A program made the translations under genes and the position numbers. The notes beneath the pieces were generated by a model, which was given only the letters and a program-made list of their open reading frames with translations, had not been told where the DNA came from and did not search any database. Shown here one piece after another: positions 39,072 through 48,454 of a stretch of 64,000 nt of DNA. The first letter of the stretch is position 1. The number at the start of each line of letters is the position of its first letter. This DNA is from Bradyrhizobium genomosp. I (2014) (GTDB lineage Bacteria; Pseudomonadota; Alphaproteobacteria; Rhizobiales; Xanthobacteraceae), in contig NZ_AJQE01000269.1 in assembly GCF_000261685.1 (NCBI RefSeq), forward strand, positions 26,130-90,129, given 5' to 3'.

Positions 39072-39140
39072 TTAATTCTCTCCGTCGTCGATGGCTGCGC
39101 TTCGGCGGTCGACGCGCGCCGTCTGTCCAGTATTTAAGCC

Positions 39141-39200
39141 ACAATATAATATCAATATAACTTGCAAATAAAATCGCGGGCATTATTATCTAGATATTAT
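39141..39200. promoter_or_regulatory. AT-rich divergent promoter core
   Basis: Fourteen G/C in 60 bases (23% by hand count), between the minus-strand glycosyltransferase (start 39071) and the plus-strand WecG-like gene (start 39261). It contains AATATAATATCAATATAA. It is the likely promoter for one or both directions. Confidence 0.55.
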
Positions 39201-39260
39201 TTAAGTTCAATTGGAAGGCGATATTTCGCTGAAGGCGAATTTCGGCCGGGGGAGGAACCC

Positions 39261-40055
39261 ATGCGTGCCTACTTTCTAGGGTGCCCCATCGATATCTTGA
39301 CCATGGCAGAAACCGTCGACCTCGCGCGCAAGGCCATGCGAAACCGTCAACGTCTGCAGCATGTGGCCCTCAACGTCGCGAAGCTCGTCAACATGCGCTC
39401 CGATCCGGTGCTTGCCGACGATGTCGCCAGCAGCGACATCGTCGGAATCGACGGCATGGGTATCCTTTGGGGAGCGCGAGCGCTCGGTCTCCCGGCAACG
39501 TCGCGAGTGACCGGCGTGGATCTACTCGGCGAGCTGCTCAAAGTGTGCGCGCAAGAGGGCCTCCGACCGTATTTTCTTGGAGCCACACCCGCCGTCGTGC
39601 AACAGGCGGCGCAGCGTGTCCGGGACGAGCATCCCTCGCTTGTCTTTGCCGGGATCAAGCACGGGTATTTTTCCAGCGAGCAGGAGAACGAGGTCGTCCG
39701 CGATATTCGGTCCAGTGGCGCCGATTGCCTGTTCATCGGCATGCCCACGCCGCGGAAGGAACGCTTTCTTGCGGCTCACCGCGACGAGCTCGGCGTCCCG
39801 TTCATCATGGGCGTGGGTGGCGGGTTTGACGTTCTCGCGGGCTCGGTCCTGCGAGCTCCCATTCACATGCAGCAATTCGGCCTCGAATGGCTGTATCGCA
39901 TCTATCAGGAGCCCAGACGGATGTGGTGGCGGTATGCCAGGACGAACACACTATTTGCGGGAATCTTGACGCAAGCCTTCGCGCGGCAGGCGTTTCGACG
40001 GGCGCCCGGCATGTACAGTGTGCTGCCCCCCGGGGCAGGCCGGATCGGAGGGTGA
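39261..40055 (+). CDS. WecG/TagA/CpsF-type glycosyltransferase
   Basis: The 264-residue product is a family 26 glycosyltransferase that usually transfers ManNAcA or ManNAc from UDP to a lipid-linked acceptor. Motifs are VALNVAKLVNMRSDP, VGIDGMGILWGARALG, PYFLGATPAVVQQAA and FIGMPTPRKERFL, then GVGGGFDVLAGSVLRAP. ATG 39261 follows a GGGGGAGG site, and upstream in-frame sequence is not conserved. wecB follows three bases later and wecC after it, matching a UDP-ManNAcA donor. Confidence 0.92.
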   Translation: MRAYFLGCPIDILTMAETVDLARKAMRNRQRLQHVALNVAKLVNMRSDPVLADDVASSDIVGIDGMGILWGARALGLPATSRVTGVDLLGELLKVCAQEGLRPYFLGATPAVVQQAAQRVRDEHPSLVFAGIKHGYFSSEQENEVVRDIRSSGADCLFIGMPTPRKERFLAAHRDELGVPFIMGVGGGFDVLAGSVLRAPIHMQQFGLEWLYRIYQEPRRMWWRYARTNTLFAGILTQAFARQAFRRAPGMYSVLPPGAGRIGG

Positions 40056-40058
40056 GAC

Positions 40059-41183
40059 GTGCGAAAGCATTTTCTCATCCTGTTGGGAACCAGGCCTGAA
40101 GCGATCAAGCTGTTTCCGGTGATCAATCGGCTCAAGGCGGAAGCGAACAAGGACATCGCCCTCACGGTCTGCGCGACAGCGCAGCACAGGGAGCTGCTCG
40201 ACCAGGTTCTCAAGGTGGCCAAGGTGGTCCCGGATTTCGATCTCGACGTCATGACGGTGAATCAGACGCTCGATAGTCTGACCGGCCGGCTATTGGCGCA
40301 GATCGGAGAAGTTCTGGAGAGGGTGAAGCCCACCAGAGTGATTGTCCAGGGTGACACTGCGACGGCCATGGCAGGTGCGCTGGCGTCGTACTATCACCGC
40401 ATCCCGGTCTCGCACGTCGAGGCGGGACTGCGAAGTGGAGATATCTTCGCGCCCTGGCCGGAGGAGGTGAACCGCAAGATTGTCGGCTCGATCGCCGATC
40501 AGCATTTCGCGCCGACCGAGCGGGCGGCGAGAGCGCTGCGGGCGGAGAACGTCTCCAAGGATCGCATTCATGTTACCGGAAATACTGTCGTCGACGCGCT
40601 GATCCTCGCGAAGGCCATGGTCGAGGCCGATCCGCAGCTCTCGTCCCGATGGGACGGAATCAAGAAGCGCCACGGCAACCGCCGCATCATCCTGGTCACT
40701 TGCCATCGCCGCGAGAATTTCGGCGGGGGAGTTTTCAACGTCGTCAATGCACTGGAGACTATCCTGAGCAGGGAGGACGTTGCCGTCGTACTTCCGGTTC
40801 ATCCGAACCCGAACGTTCGCGACGTGTTTGCGAGCCGGCTCGCCGATCATCCGCGCGTCGCACTCATTTCTCCCCAGGAGTACACCGATTTCGTCAGCCT
40901 TCTGTCGCTATCATATCTGGTGCTGACCGACTCGGGAGGCGTGCAAGAGGAGGCGCCGACGTTCGGAAAGCCTGTCCTCGTGATGCGCGAGACGACGGAG
41001 CGTCCAGAGGGCGTCGAAGCCGGGACCGCACGACTGGTCGGAGCGAACTACGACAGGATCGTCCACGAAACATTTCGTCTTCTTGACGATGATGAGACTT
41101 ATTCGGCTATGGCTCGCTCCCACAATCCCTTCGGTGACGGGCGGGCGAGCGAGCGGATCGTGAAGGTGCTTCTTGATGCCTGA
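40059..41183 (+). CDS. wecB: UDP-N-acetylglucosamine 2-epimerase (non-hydrolysing)
   Basis: WecB interconverts UDP-GlcNAc and UDP-ManNAc in the cytosol. The 374-residue product has a GTG start preceded by GGAGG. Signatures are LILLGTRPEAIKLFPVIN, VQGDTATAMAGALASYY, SHVEAGLRSGD, VTCHRRENFGG, PVHPNPNVRDVF and LTDSGGVQEEAPTFGKPV. It is the central gene of a wecG-wecB-wecC operon and overlaps wecC by eight bases. Confidence 0.96.
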   Translation: MRKHFLILLGTRPEAIKLFPVINRLKAEANKDIALTVCATAQHRELLDQVLKVAKVVPDFDLDVMTVNQTLDSLTGRLLAQIGEVLERVKPTRVIVQGDTATAMAGALASYYHRIPVSHVEAGLRSGDIFAPWPEEVNRKIVGSIADQHFAPTERAARALRAENVSKDRIHVTGNTVVDALILAKAMVEADPQLSSRWDGIKKRHGNRRIILVTCHRRENFGGGVFNVVNALETILSREDVAVVLPVHPNPNVRDVFASRLADHPRVALISPQEYTDFVSLLSLSYLVLTDSGGVQEEAPTFGKPVLVMRETTERPEGVEAGTARLVGANYDRIVHETFRLLDDDETYSAMARSHNPFGDGRASERIVKVLLDA

Positions 41184-42438
41184 ATTCCAGAAAGTTACCG
41201 TCGTCGGACTTGGCTACATCGGTTTGCCGACGGCCGCGCTGATAGCCAGCCGCGGCCTCCAGGTGGTCGGGGTAGACACAAAGGACTATGTGGTCAGGAC
41301 GGTCGGCTCGGGAGCCATTCACATCTCAGAGCCAGACCTCGATGGTCTCGTTTCCAAAGTGGTGTCGAGCGGGGCGTTGACGACATCAAGTGAACCGCAA
41401 CCCGCCGACGTCTTCATCATCGCGGTGCCCACACCGATTGACGAAAGCAATCGTCCGGATCTGTCGAACGTGAATGCCGCGGTCGAGACCATACTGAATC
41501 TGCTTCAACCGGGTAACCTCGTCATTCTCGAATCGACCTCGCCCATCGGAACCACTGAAGGAATCGCCAGGCGGATCAGCGAACACAGGCCCGATCTGAG
41601 AATTGGCGTCAACGGTCATGAGGATGGTGCCGTCTACGTCGCTTATTGTCCGGAGCGCGTGTTGCCCGGGCGGATCTTGAGTGAACTCATCAACAATGAC
41701 CGATGCATCGGGGGAGTGACTCCTGCCTGCACCCGGCGGGCTCAGCGCTTCTACAAGATGTTCGTTCGGGGCGCTTGCGTCGCAACCACCGCGCGCACGG
41801 CCGAGTTGGTCAAGCTCACGGAGAACGCGTTCCGGGACACCAACATTGCATTTGCCAATGAGCTCTCATTGATCTGCGACAGGTTCGACATCAATGTCTG
41901 GGAGGTCATCGATATCGCCAACCGTCATCCGCGCGTGACCGTGTTGCGGCCGGGACCAGGTGTGGGCGGTCATTGCATCGCCGTCGATCCGTGGTTCATT
42001 ATCGACTCGGCGCCGGACCTGGCGCGCCTCATGCGGGCGAGCCGCGAGGTCAACATTGCAAAGACGGAAAGCATTATTGAACGCGCCGAGGCCCTGATCG
42101 ACGATCATCCTTACGCCAGCGTGGCTTGCTGCGGGCTGACATTCAAGGCGAATGTCGACGATCTGCGCGAAAGCCCTGCGATGGAGATCGCACTGCACCT
42201 CGCGAAGAAGTACGGTGAGCGTATCAAGTTCGTCGAGCCGAATCTGCGGCGGTTGCCGCCGGAACTTGCCGACTACCGGCCCGGCTTCTTGAACATAGAC
42301 GAAGCGCTGCGCACGTGCGAGATCGCCCTTCTCCTGGTCGACCACGACGAATTCAAGATGGTTCCGCTGGCCGAACGCCGTCATCTCGACGTCATCGACA
42401 CTCGGGGTATATGGCAAGATATGCCTGCGCGGACGTGA
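41176..42438 (+). CDS. wecC: UDP-N-acetyl-D-mannosamine dehydrogenase
   Basis: WecC oxidises UDP-ManNAc to UDP-ManNAcA with two NAD. The 420-residue product has the Rossmann motif VVGLGYIGLPTAALIA, TARTAELVKLTENAFRDTNIA, and PGVGGHCIAVDPWF with the catalytic Cys of the UDP-glucose/GDP-mannose dehydrogenase family. VACCGLTFKANVDDLRESPAMEI is the C-terminal signature. ATG 41176 overlaps the wecB stop. The order and overlaps indicate a coupled pathway. Confidence 0.95.
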   Translation: MPEFQKVTVVGLGYIGLPTAALIASRGLQVVGVDTKDYVVRTVGSGAIHISEPDLDGLVSKVVSSGALTTSSEPQPADVFIIAVPTPIDESNRPDLSNVNAAVETILNLLQPGNLVILESTSPIGTTEGIARRISEHRPDLRIGVNGHEDGAVYVAYCPERVLPGRILSELINNDRCIGGVTPACTRRAQRFYKMFVRGACVATTARTAELVKLTENAFRDTNIAFANELSLICDRFDINVWEVIDIANRHPRVTVLRPGPGVGGHCIAVDPWFIIDSAPDLARLMRASREVNIAKTESIIERAEALIDDHPYASVACCGLTFKANVDDLRESPAMEIALHLAKKYGERIKFVEPNLRRLPPELADYRPGFLNIDEALRTCEIALLLVDHDEFKMVPLAERRHLDVIDTRGIWQDMPART

Positions 42439-42471
42439 AGCTGCCGACCCTCCAGAAGCGAGGTTGCCGAT

Positions 42472-42654
42472 TTGATACCTTTCCTGGACTTGAAGGCGAA
42501 AGCCCAGACGGTGGGATCGCAAATCGACGTTGCGACCGCGCGTGCCATCCGAGACGAGCAGCCTGCATCGGGGCCCGAAGCAGGCGCTTTCGAGCAACGC
42601 TTTGCGATCGCGGCATTTCAGGATGTGATGCCTCGACATGGCCGATTTGCCTAG
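42472..42654 (+). pseudogene. N-terminal stub of a DegT/DnrJ/EryC1 aminotransferase
   Basis: A TTG-started frame with GAGG upstream reads IPFLDLKAKAQTVGSQIDVA and then SGPEAGAFEQRFA, the unmistakable opening of sugar aminotransferases (I-P-F-L-D-L-x-x-x-Y...G-P-E-x-x-x-F-E). Similarity ends near residue 48, and the frame stops after 60 residues. The PLP lysine and all of the remaining enzyme are absent. It lies between wecC and an epimerase gene, where an aminotransferase would suit an amino-sugar pathway. It is probably left by an internal deletion. Confidence 0.75.
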
Positions 42655-42670
42655 AACCAGGAGAGCGGTC

Positions 42671-43672
42671 ATGATGGATCTCAAGGGCAAGCGCGTTCTC
42701 GTTACCGGAGGTGCCGGATTCATCGGGTCGCATATCGTCGACTTGTTGTGCGACGAAGGCTGCATCGAGATCGTCGCGCTCGACAATATGATGACCGGCC
42801 GACCGGAGAATCTCAGGAAGTCGCTTAACCGAGGACCGGTACGATTGGTCCGCGGCGACTTGCGCGACACCAAGTTGGTGGAAGCTCTGGTAAAGGGAGC
42901 CAACATCATCTTTCACCACGCCGCACCGTGCAGCGACCACTGTTTGGCCGAACCGCGTCTTGCCATGGAAGTCATGGTGAACGGCACCTTCGAACTGCTC
43001 GAACTTTGCGTGAAGTATGACGTCGAGAAGTTCGTCGCCGCGTCTTCGGCTTCGGTTTACGGCGCGGCGGAGGAGTTTCCGACAACGGAGCATCAGAGCC
43101 CCTATGGAAACCGTACGGTCTGTGGAACGGCGAAGCTCTGCAATGAAGGCTTGCTCCGCGCCTATAACGATATGCACGGGCTCGATTATATCGCTTTGAG
43201 ATACTTTGACGTGTATGGCAGCCGAATGGACGTACACGATCGATATGCCGAGATGTTGATCCGCTGGATGGAGGAAGTAGAGGCTGGAACGCCGCCGGTG
43301 ATAGTTGCGCATGACCAGCAGACCTTGGACTTGGTTCATGTCCGCGACGCGGCACGCGCAACCATCCTTGCTGCGAGGGCAAAGGTCAGCGACGAGGTGT
43401 TCAACGTGGGGAGCGGCATCGAAACAAGCCTTGTGCAGCTCGCTTCGGCCCTGGCTTCCGTGATGGGCCGCGACGGCGTGCTCCCGCACATCGCGCCCGA
43501 GCACTCGATCAACCCTGTCCCGCGCCGAGTGGCGTCGACAGGCAAGGCGGAACGTCTGCTGGGCTTCCAAGCCACAGTGCCGCTCGAGCTCGGACTGACG
43601 GAGTTCGTGAAATGGTGGCGCTCCGAACGAGGACTTGCGAGCACGCGGCAACGACAGGCTCTGGCTTCATGA
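42671..43672 (+). CDS. SDR epimerase/dehydratase with Cys at the catalytic Tyr position
   Basis: The 333-residue product is an extended SDR nucleotide-sugar enzyme. The NAD site is [18 protein letters not shown], the core SSASVYGAAEEFPTTE, and the tail RYFDVYGSRMDVHDRYAEML. The catalytic Y-x-x-x-K is altered: bases encode T-V-C-G-T-A-K, so Cys151 replaces Tyr while Lys155 remains. Relatives have F-Y-G-A-A/T-K. Also DNMMTGRPENL is normal. It is preceded by the aminotransferase stub, so the module may be decaying, or the Cys may serve another function. ATG 42671 is chosen over 42638. Confidence 0.85.
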   Translation: MMDLKGKRVLVTGGAGFIGSHIVDLLCDEGCIEIVALDNMMTGRPENLRKSLNRGPVRLVRGDLRDTKLVEALVKGANIIFHHAAPCSDHCLAEPRLAMEVMVNGTFELLELCVKYDVEKFVAASSASVYGAAEEFPTTEHQSPYGNRTVCGTAKLCNEGLLRAYNDMHGLDYIALRYFDVYGSRMDVHDRYAEMLIRWMEEVEAGTPPVIVAHDQQTLDLVHVRDAARATILAARAKVSDEVFNVGSGIETSLVQLASALASVMGRDGVLPHIAPEHSINPVPRRVASTGKAERLLGFQATVPLELGLTEFVKWWRSERGLASTRQRQALAS

Positions 43673-43860
43673 CTTCCCGTTCTGAGCCGCAAGCTCTCGC
43701 GAAGAAGCCGAAGCTGTACGAGCAGCCATCCCGGCACCGTGAGTTGCGTGCTCAAGGCGGTCCTTCGATAGGGCGAGGCGCCGGAATCGAGAGGACGCTG
43801 CCGAAACACGGAAGCCGGGCAATGTTTCGTCCATGAAACTGAGTGCGATGGAGAATGGCA

Positions 43861-44913
43861 ATGCGAGTTCTTGTAACAGGTCATCTTGGCTACATCGGCA
43901 CGGTCTTGACGCCGATGCTGGTGAATGCCGGTCACGAGGTGACTGGAATGGACAGCGATATCTACTCGCGGTGCACATACGCCGCCGGCGGTAGCATTCT
44001 CGAGGTCCCGACCATCCGGAAGGACGTCAGAGACGCGGAGGTTGCGGATCTCGTTGGCTTCGACGCAGTGCTGCATCTCGCCGCGCTCTCCAACGATCCG
44101 CTCGGCAATCTGAGGCCGGAACTGACGGATGAGATCAATCATCGCGCAAGCGTTCGGATAGCCTCGATTGCGAAACACGCCGGCGTGGGTCGCTTCGTGT
44201 TTGCCTCGTCCTGCAGCAACTATGGAAAAGCCGGCGAGGAAATGATCGATGAGACAGCCCCGCTCAATCCGGTGACGGCCTACGGAGAATCCAAGGTTGC
44301 CTCCGAACGCGATATTTCGGCGTTGGCCGGCGGCGGGTTTTGCCCGGTGTATCTGAGGCCGGCGACGGCATACGGAGTCTCGCCGCGGCTGCGCTTCGAC
44401 ATTGTCCTGAACAACCTGGTCGCATGGGCGTTCACGACAGGACGAATTCACCTCAAATCGGATGGCTCGCCCTGGCGGCCGATCGTCCACATCGAGGACA
44501 TTTCTCGAGCTTTCATTGCCGCACTGGAGGCGCCAGCCGAATCCGTTTTCAATGAGGCATTCAATGTCGGCCAGACTGCTCACAATTATCGAATTCGGGA
44601 TCTTGCCGAGATCGTCGCGAGTGTGGTGCCGAATTCCACGGTGGAGTTTGCGAAGGATGCGAGTCCAGATGAGCGATCCTACCGAGTGAGCTTCGAAAAG
44701 ATCCGGCGCAAGCTGCCGGGATTCCAGCCGCGCTGGGACGCGCGAATGGGCGCCGAGCAGCTCTACAGGGTCTATCGTTCGTCAAAGCTGACATTGGAGG
44801 AGTTCGAAGGGCCGCGATATCAACGGATCGGCCATATTCGGAAGCTGCTGGCGGAGAGAATTCTCGGTGGCGACCTGCGCCAATCGAGACTGCAGCTTGC
44901 AGCGGTGTCGTGA
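43861..44913 (+). CDS. SDR nucleotide-sugar epimerase/dehydratase
   Basis: This 350-residue extended SDR begins [20 protein letters not shown] (G-x-x-G-x-x-G), with the catalytic set SSCSNYG and YGESK intact. [10 protein letters not shown] and [14 protein letters not shown] are characteristic of a subgroup frequent in exopolysaccharide clusters, whose sugar is not defined. ATG 43861 has GGAG upstream. It follows the Cys-variant epimerase by 188 bases and ends the wec operon. Confidence 0.9.
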   Translation: MRVLVTGHLGYIGTVLTPMLVNAGHEVTGMDSDIYSRCTYAAGGSILEVPTIRKDVRDAEVADLVGFDAVLHLAALSNDPLGNLRPELTDEINHRASVRIASIAKHAGVGRFVFASSCSNYGKAGEEMIDETAPLNPVTAYGESKVASERDISALAGGGFCPVYLRPATAYGVSPRLRFDIVLNNLVAWAFTTGRIHLKSDGSPWRPIVHIEDISRAFIAALEAPAESVFNEAFNVGQTAHNYRIRDLAEIVASVVPNSTVEFAKDASPDERSYRVSFEKIRRKLPGFQPRWDARMGAEQLYRVYRSSKLTLEEFEGPRYQRIGHIRKLLAERILGGDLRQSRLQLAAVS

Positions 44914-45432
44914 GTGGCCGGCTCCCTGGCGGCGAAAAGCCGGTGAGCGGGAAATCGGCGCGCTCATGCTGCGGTTGAGCTCTGCGTTTCGCTGAGGCAG
45001 GCGCCGCGCTGGCTGGCCGGATTAGGGCCGAGCTTCGGCAAGCGCGGCGGGCCCCGGAGTGCTGCGGCTCGCAACGGGCCACTTCATGGCAGGAATTATG
45101 GGCCGACTGACCGACGCGCGCTCACAAATCCCCTGGTGCAAATATTTCGGGGTCGCGCGCCTGCTCGATCTTCGGGGCTGCTCCAGAAATGTTGCCGCTT
45201 TCATGCCTGAGCATACCTGCTCGGCACATTGAACTGCCTGGGATCAAGCTGGGAAGACGCGCAATGGTTTGGATGCAGCCGCCGATCGCGTCAGGCGAGG
45301 GGGGCGCAATGAACATTCGTGGAGAGACCCGGTCGCTCGGGATCAACGCGTAGGGCGGGCGAGCGGGTCTCCTCGCGGTGCGTACGCAGTCCCGCGTGGC
45401 ACGGCTCGCGAACGTGGTCGTCATTCAGCTGT
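44914..45432. other. Non-coding convergent gap
   Basis: The 519-base spacer lies between two convergent gene ends. A CCGGCT/AGCCGG pair at 44918-44942 and a GAGCG/CGCTC pair just after it may be weak hairpin terminators without T runs. No gene, insertion sequence or repeat is recognised. Confidence 0.4.
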
Positions 45433-46776
45433 TCACGCCGTGAGAGCGAGCGAGGCGTCCCGGGTGATCCGTTGCTCAAGCCAGGTGTGTCCGTTGAAGT
45501 GCTTGTATTGTTCTGCACGCAGCTTGTCGGCCACGCGGCCTGGCGGCAGATCCACATCCGCGTAGGTGAGGACTGCATCCTTCTTGACGGCGTGCCGCAA
45601 CCTGCAACCCTCCACGAGACCTTCAGGCAGGTATTGCATTTGGCTCATTTCCTCGGAGTTCACGGCTTCGCCATAGGTCATGTACATTCCATAGTCATCG
45701 AGCACCTCGCCCGCCTCCAAATTACGTTTGGCGACTGCACAGACCTCGACAACCGGACCGGCGATCGGAGGGGCGACCAAATCCTTGAACAGAAACGCAC
45801 GGGCAATCGAGTTCGGCACTTCGAAATGAACGAGGTGATATGGTGTGAAGAACGAATACAGGGGGCCTTCGCCCATCTTGTACAGGTTCAAATACTTCTG
45901 CTGCTTTGGATCGGTGTGCTCGGCCAGCACGTAGACCTTGGTCAGCGGTGTGCCGACGAGATAGTCGATGATTCCGCCCAGGGCGCGGACCTCGTCTATG
46001 TCGTAGAGTGTGCCGATCTTCATGACGTCGCCGCGATACTCCAGTCCGCGCGACATGCCGCGTGATCTCACCTTGAAGCCAGTGGCATTGGCCACGATCG
46101 TCTGCTCGAAGCTGATCTTGGATCCGTCGGCGAAACTGGTCACCATCGCCGGGTTCTGTCCCCATTGCTCGGCAAATCCCTTCTGCGTGGTGGGGTTGCG
46201 ATACGGATCCTGCAGTCCCTTGATGTTGCCGACAACGCGCGGGATCAGGCCGAGCCCCTTCACCCATCGAACCAGGTTCATCTGCACGCCGGGCTCATCG
46301 CCATCGCATGCGGACAGGGAGCCGCCGTACTTCTTTGCATAGACCTGCAGGATCGGTCCGATCGTAGCGTCGATCTCCGCGTTCATGAGGACGACGGTTT
46401 TCTGGTGCTTGAAGGCCTCCAGCGCGACCTGGGCCCCGAGCTCAACCGATCCGGTCACGTCGACGATCACGTCGATCAGATCCGATCTGGCGATCAGAAA
46501 CGCGTCCTCAGTGACCGCCGGAACGCCGGCGGCAATGGCTCTGTCGAGCCGCCCCTGGCTGTCCGCGTCAACCACGCCGGTCTGGCCGGAATAGCCGAAC
46601 ACATCATGTCCGCGCCGAGGCTTTCGGCTGTAGATAGCCACCACCCGCATTCCGGGAACACTGTTGTTGATCTGATTGGTGAGCCCTTGAGCCATGAAGC
46701 CCGAGCCGAGCAGGCCGACACGGATCGGCTTTCCGGCTGCATGACGGACTTGCAGTGCGTGATCGACAAGTATCAT
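45433..46776 (-). CDS. NAD(P)-dependent oxidoreductase with SAF domain
   Basis: This 447-residue enzyme has an N-terminal Rossmann domain (IRVGLLGSGFMAQGLTNQIN, then VIVDVTGSVELGAQVALEAF) resembling homoserine-dehydrogenase/Gfo-Idh enzymes. The C-terminal SAF-like part (CAVAKRNLEAGEVLDDYG) is as found in this subgroup. Members often occur beside RfbC-like epimerases in surface-sugar clusters. The reaction is unknown; reduction of a keto sugar is a plausible guess. ATG 46776 is taken as the start, 59 bases after the RfbC-like gene in the same minus-strand operon. Confidence 0.85.
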   Translation of the reverse strand: MILVDHALQVRHAAGKPIRVGLLGSGFMAQGLTNQINNSVPGMRVVAIYSRKPRRGHDVFGYSGQTGVVDADSQGRLDRAIAAGVPAVTEDAFLIARSDLIDVIVDVTGSVELGAQVALEAFKHQKTVVLMNAEIDATIGPILQVYAKKYGGSLSACDGDEPGVQMNLVRWVKGLGLIPRVVGNIKGLQDPYRNPTTQKGFAEQWGQNPAMVTSFADGSKISFEQTIVANATGFKVRSRGMSRGLEYRGDVMKIGTLYDIDEVRALGGIIDYLVGTPLTKVYVLAEHTDPKQQKYLNLYKMGEGPLYSFFTPYHLVHFEVPNSIARAFLFKDLVAPPIAGPVVEVCAVAKRNLEAGEVLDDYGMYMTYGEAVNSEEMSQMQYLPEGLVEGCRLRHAVKKDAVLTYADVDLPPGRVADKLRAEQYKHFNGHTWLEQRITRDASLALTA

Positions 46777-46835
46777 CGTGGCGTCTTTCAACTGGAGGGG
46801 ATCGGTAAACGGCTGCGAGCAGCGCGCTGTCGGCG

Positions 46836-47414
46836 TCAACCTTCGATGCCGGCGAGCTCCATCCGCCCTTTCAGTTCGGGTTCGACCTCGTTGAGCAAGC
46901 GGAAGTGCTGATCCTTCTCCGAAATCACGGAAACCGGAAGCGGCCAGGTCAAGCCAAGCCTGGGATCATTGTACATCAGCCCGCTCTCCGCCTCGGGAGC
47001 ATAGAACTCACCCACCTGGTAGCTGGTATCGGTGTTGTCGACGAGAGTCTGATAACCGTGAGCAAAACGTTCCGGCACGTAGAGTGCCCGCTGATTGGTC
47101 TCGTTCAGTTCGACGGCGACATGTTGCAGGTAGGTCGGGCTTTCCGGTCGCAGGTCGACGATGATGTCGACGATCGCGCCCCGCGTGCAACGAACCAGCT
47201 TCGTCTCCGCGGCCGGCGGAAACTGAAAGTGCATGCCGCGCAGGGTTCCGCGCCGGACATTTGACGCGATATTCGCCTGCGCAATGACTGGATTGAGGCC
47301 GAGGGCCCTGAACTCTCGCTGGCAAAAAGCTCGCGCAAAAAAGCCGCGCGAATCCTCCCGGCGTTCAATATCGATAATGTAGGCTCCTTTAAGCCTGGTT
47401 TCGGTTATAATCAC
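46836..47414 (-). CDS. dTDP-4-dehydrorhamnose 3,5-epimerase-like protein (second copy)
   Basis: This 192-residue cupin-fold epimerase shows IERREDSRGFFARAFCQREF, GTLRGMHFQFPPAAETKLVRC (catalytic His), IVDIIVDLRPESP and PERFAHGYQTL. It differs clearly from rfbC at 33510, so it is not a recent duplicate. Its neighbours (oxidoreductase downstream, RfbF-like gene divergent) suggest a CDP- or other NDP-keto-sugar instead of dTDP-rhamnose. Confidence 0.9.
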   Translation of the reverse strand: MIITETRLKGAYIIDIERREDSRGFFARAFCQREFRALGLNPVIAQANIASNVRRGTLRGMHFQFPPAAETKLVRCTRGAIVDIIVDLRPESPTYLQHVAVELNETNQRALYVPERFAHGYQTLVDNTDTSYQVGEFYAPEAESGLMYNDPRLGLTWPLPVSVISEKDQHFRLLNEVEPELKGRMELAGIEG

Positions 47415-47520
47415 CCGGGTTCCTCCATAATCGTGCCGCCGGCGTTCGAATATGCTGCAATATCAGCAATGATAGCGTGCAAGAGAATAAATTCAAAACG
47501 GTTTTCAAAAAATCATTGAT

Positions 47521-47580
47521 TAATAATACCCGCAATATAAAATGCGCGCTATTGAATATTTTGATTTATGTATTTAAACC
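47521..47580. promoter_or_regulatory. AT-rich divergent promoter core
   Basis: Sixteen G/C in 60 bases (27% by hand count), located between the divergent RfbC-like gene and the nucleotidyltransferase gene. Words include TAATAATACC and TTGATTTATGTATTTAAA. It probably holds promoters for both directions. Confidence 0.55.
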
Positions 47581-47656
47581 GCGAGACTTGTAGTAGCCGC
47601 TTTAGGCGATCTGTGGCGACCGAAACGGTCGGCCGGAAGGATGGGAAGCGCTGGCC

Positions 47657-48454
47657 ATGAAGGTTGTCTTGTTCTGTGGGGGACTCGGAACCCGCATCCG
47701 GGAATATTCTGAAAGCATTCCGAAGCCCATGGTGCCCGTCGGCCAACACCCGATGTTGTGGCATGTCATGCAATATTACAGTCAGTATGGTCACCGCGAT
47801 TTCGTATTGTGTCTCGGGTACAAGGCCAATGCGATCAAGGAGTATTTCCTGAACTCGGATCGCTGGGCTCACAGCGATTGCGTCGTTTCCAACTTCGGCA
47901 GGAAGGTCGAAGTCATCGGCGAGCAGCCGCCGGACTGGCAGGTGGCGCTGGTCGACACGGGCATTTGGCGAAACATCGGTCAGCGTTTGATGGCGGTGCG
48001 CTCGCTCGTCGAGAACGAGGACATCTTTCTCGCGAACTACAGTGATGGTCTGACCGACGCGCCGTTGCCTGAAATAATCGAGCGGTTCAAGAGGAGCAAG
48101 ATGGTCGGATGCTTCGTTGCCGTGCATCCGCCGTTCAATTTTCACCTTGCTGAATTCAACGGCGGAGACGCCGTCAAGCGCCTGCGGTCCAGTCAGCAGT
48201 CCGAGATCTGGATCAACGGGGGCTACTTCATTTTCCGGAAGGAGATCTTCGACTACATACGTGAGGGCGAGGAGCTCGTGCTGGAGCCGTTCAATCGCCT
48301 GATCGAAGCTGGAAAGCTCATGGCTTACAAGTACGAAGGTTTCTGGCGCGCGATGGATACGCTGCGGGACCGGCAGGTTCTCGAGGAGATGATCGAGCGG
48401 GGCGAAATGCCCTGGAAAGTTGTTCCCGAAGCGCGCACGCAGGCGGCTTCATGA
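47657..48454 (+). CDS. RfbF-like sugar-1-phosphate nucleotidyltransferase
   Basis: The 265-residue enzyme has the nucleotidyltransferase start VVLFCGGLGTRIREYSESIPKPM and MLWHVMQYYSQYGHRDFVLC, very like glucose-1-phosphate cytidylyltransferase. It continues with QVALVDTG, LANYSDGLTDAPL and FWRAMDTLRD. CTP specificity is inferred from family resemblance only. It overlaps the PIG-L gene by four bases, so both are probably translated together. Confidence 0.88.
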   Translation: MKVVLFCGGLGTRIREYSESIPKPMVPVGQHPMLWHVMQYYSQYGHRDFVLCLGYKANAIKEYFLNSDRWAHSDCVVSNFGRKVEVIGEQPPDWQVALVDTGIWRNIGQRLMAVRSLVENEDIFLANYSDGLTDAPLPEIIERFKRSKMVGCFVAVHPPFNFHLAEFNGGDAVKRLRSSQQSEIWINGGYFIFRKEIFDYIREGEELVLEPFNRLIEAGKLMAYKYEGFWRAMDTLRDRQVLEEMIERGEMPWKVVPEARTQAAS

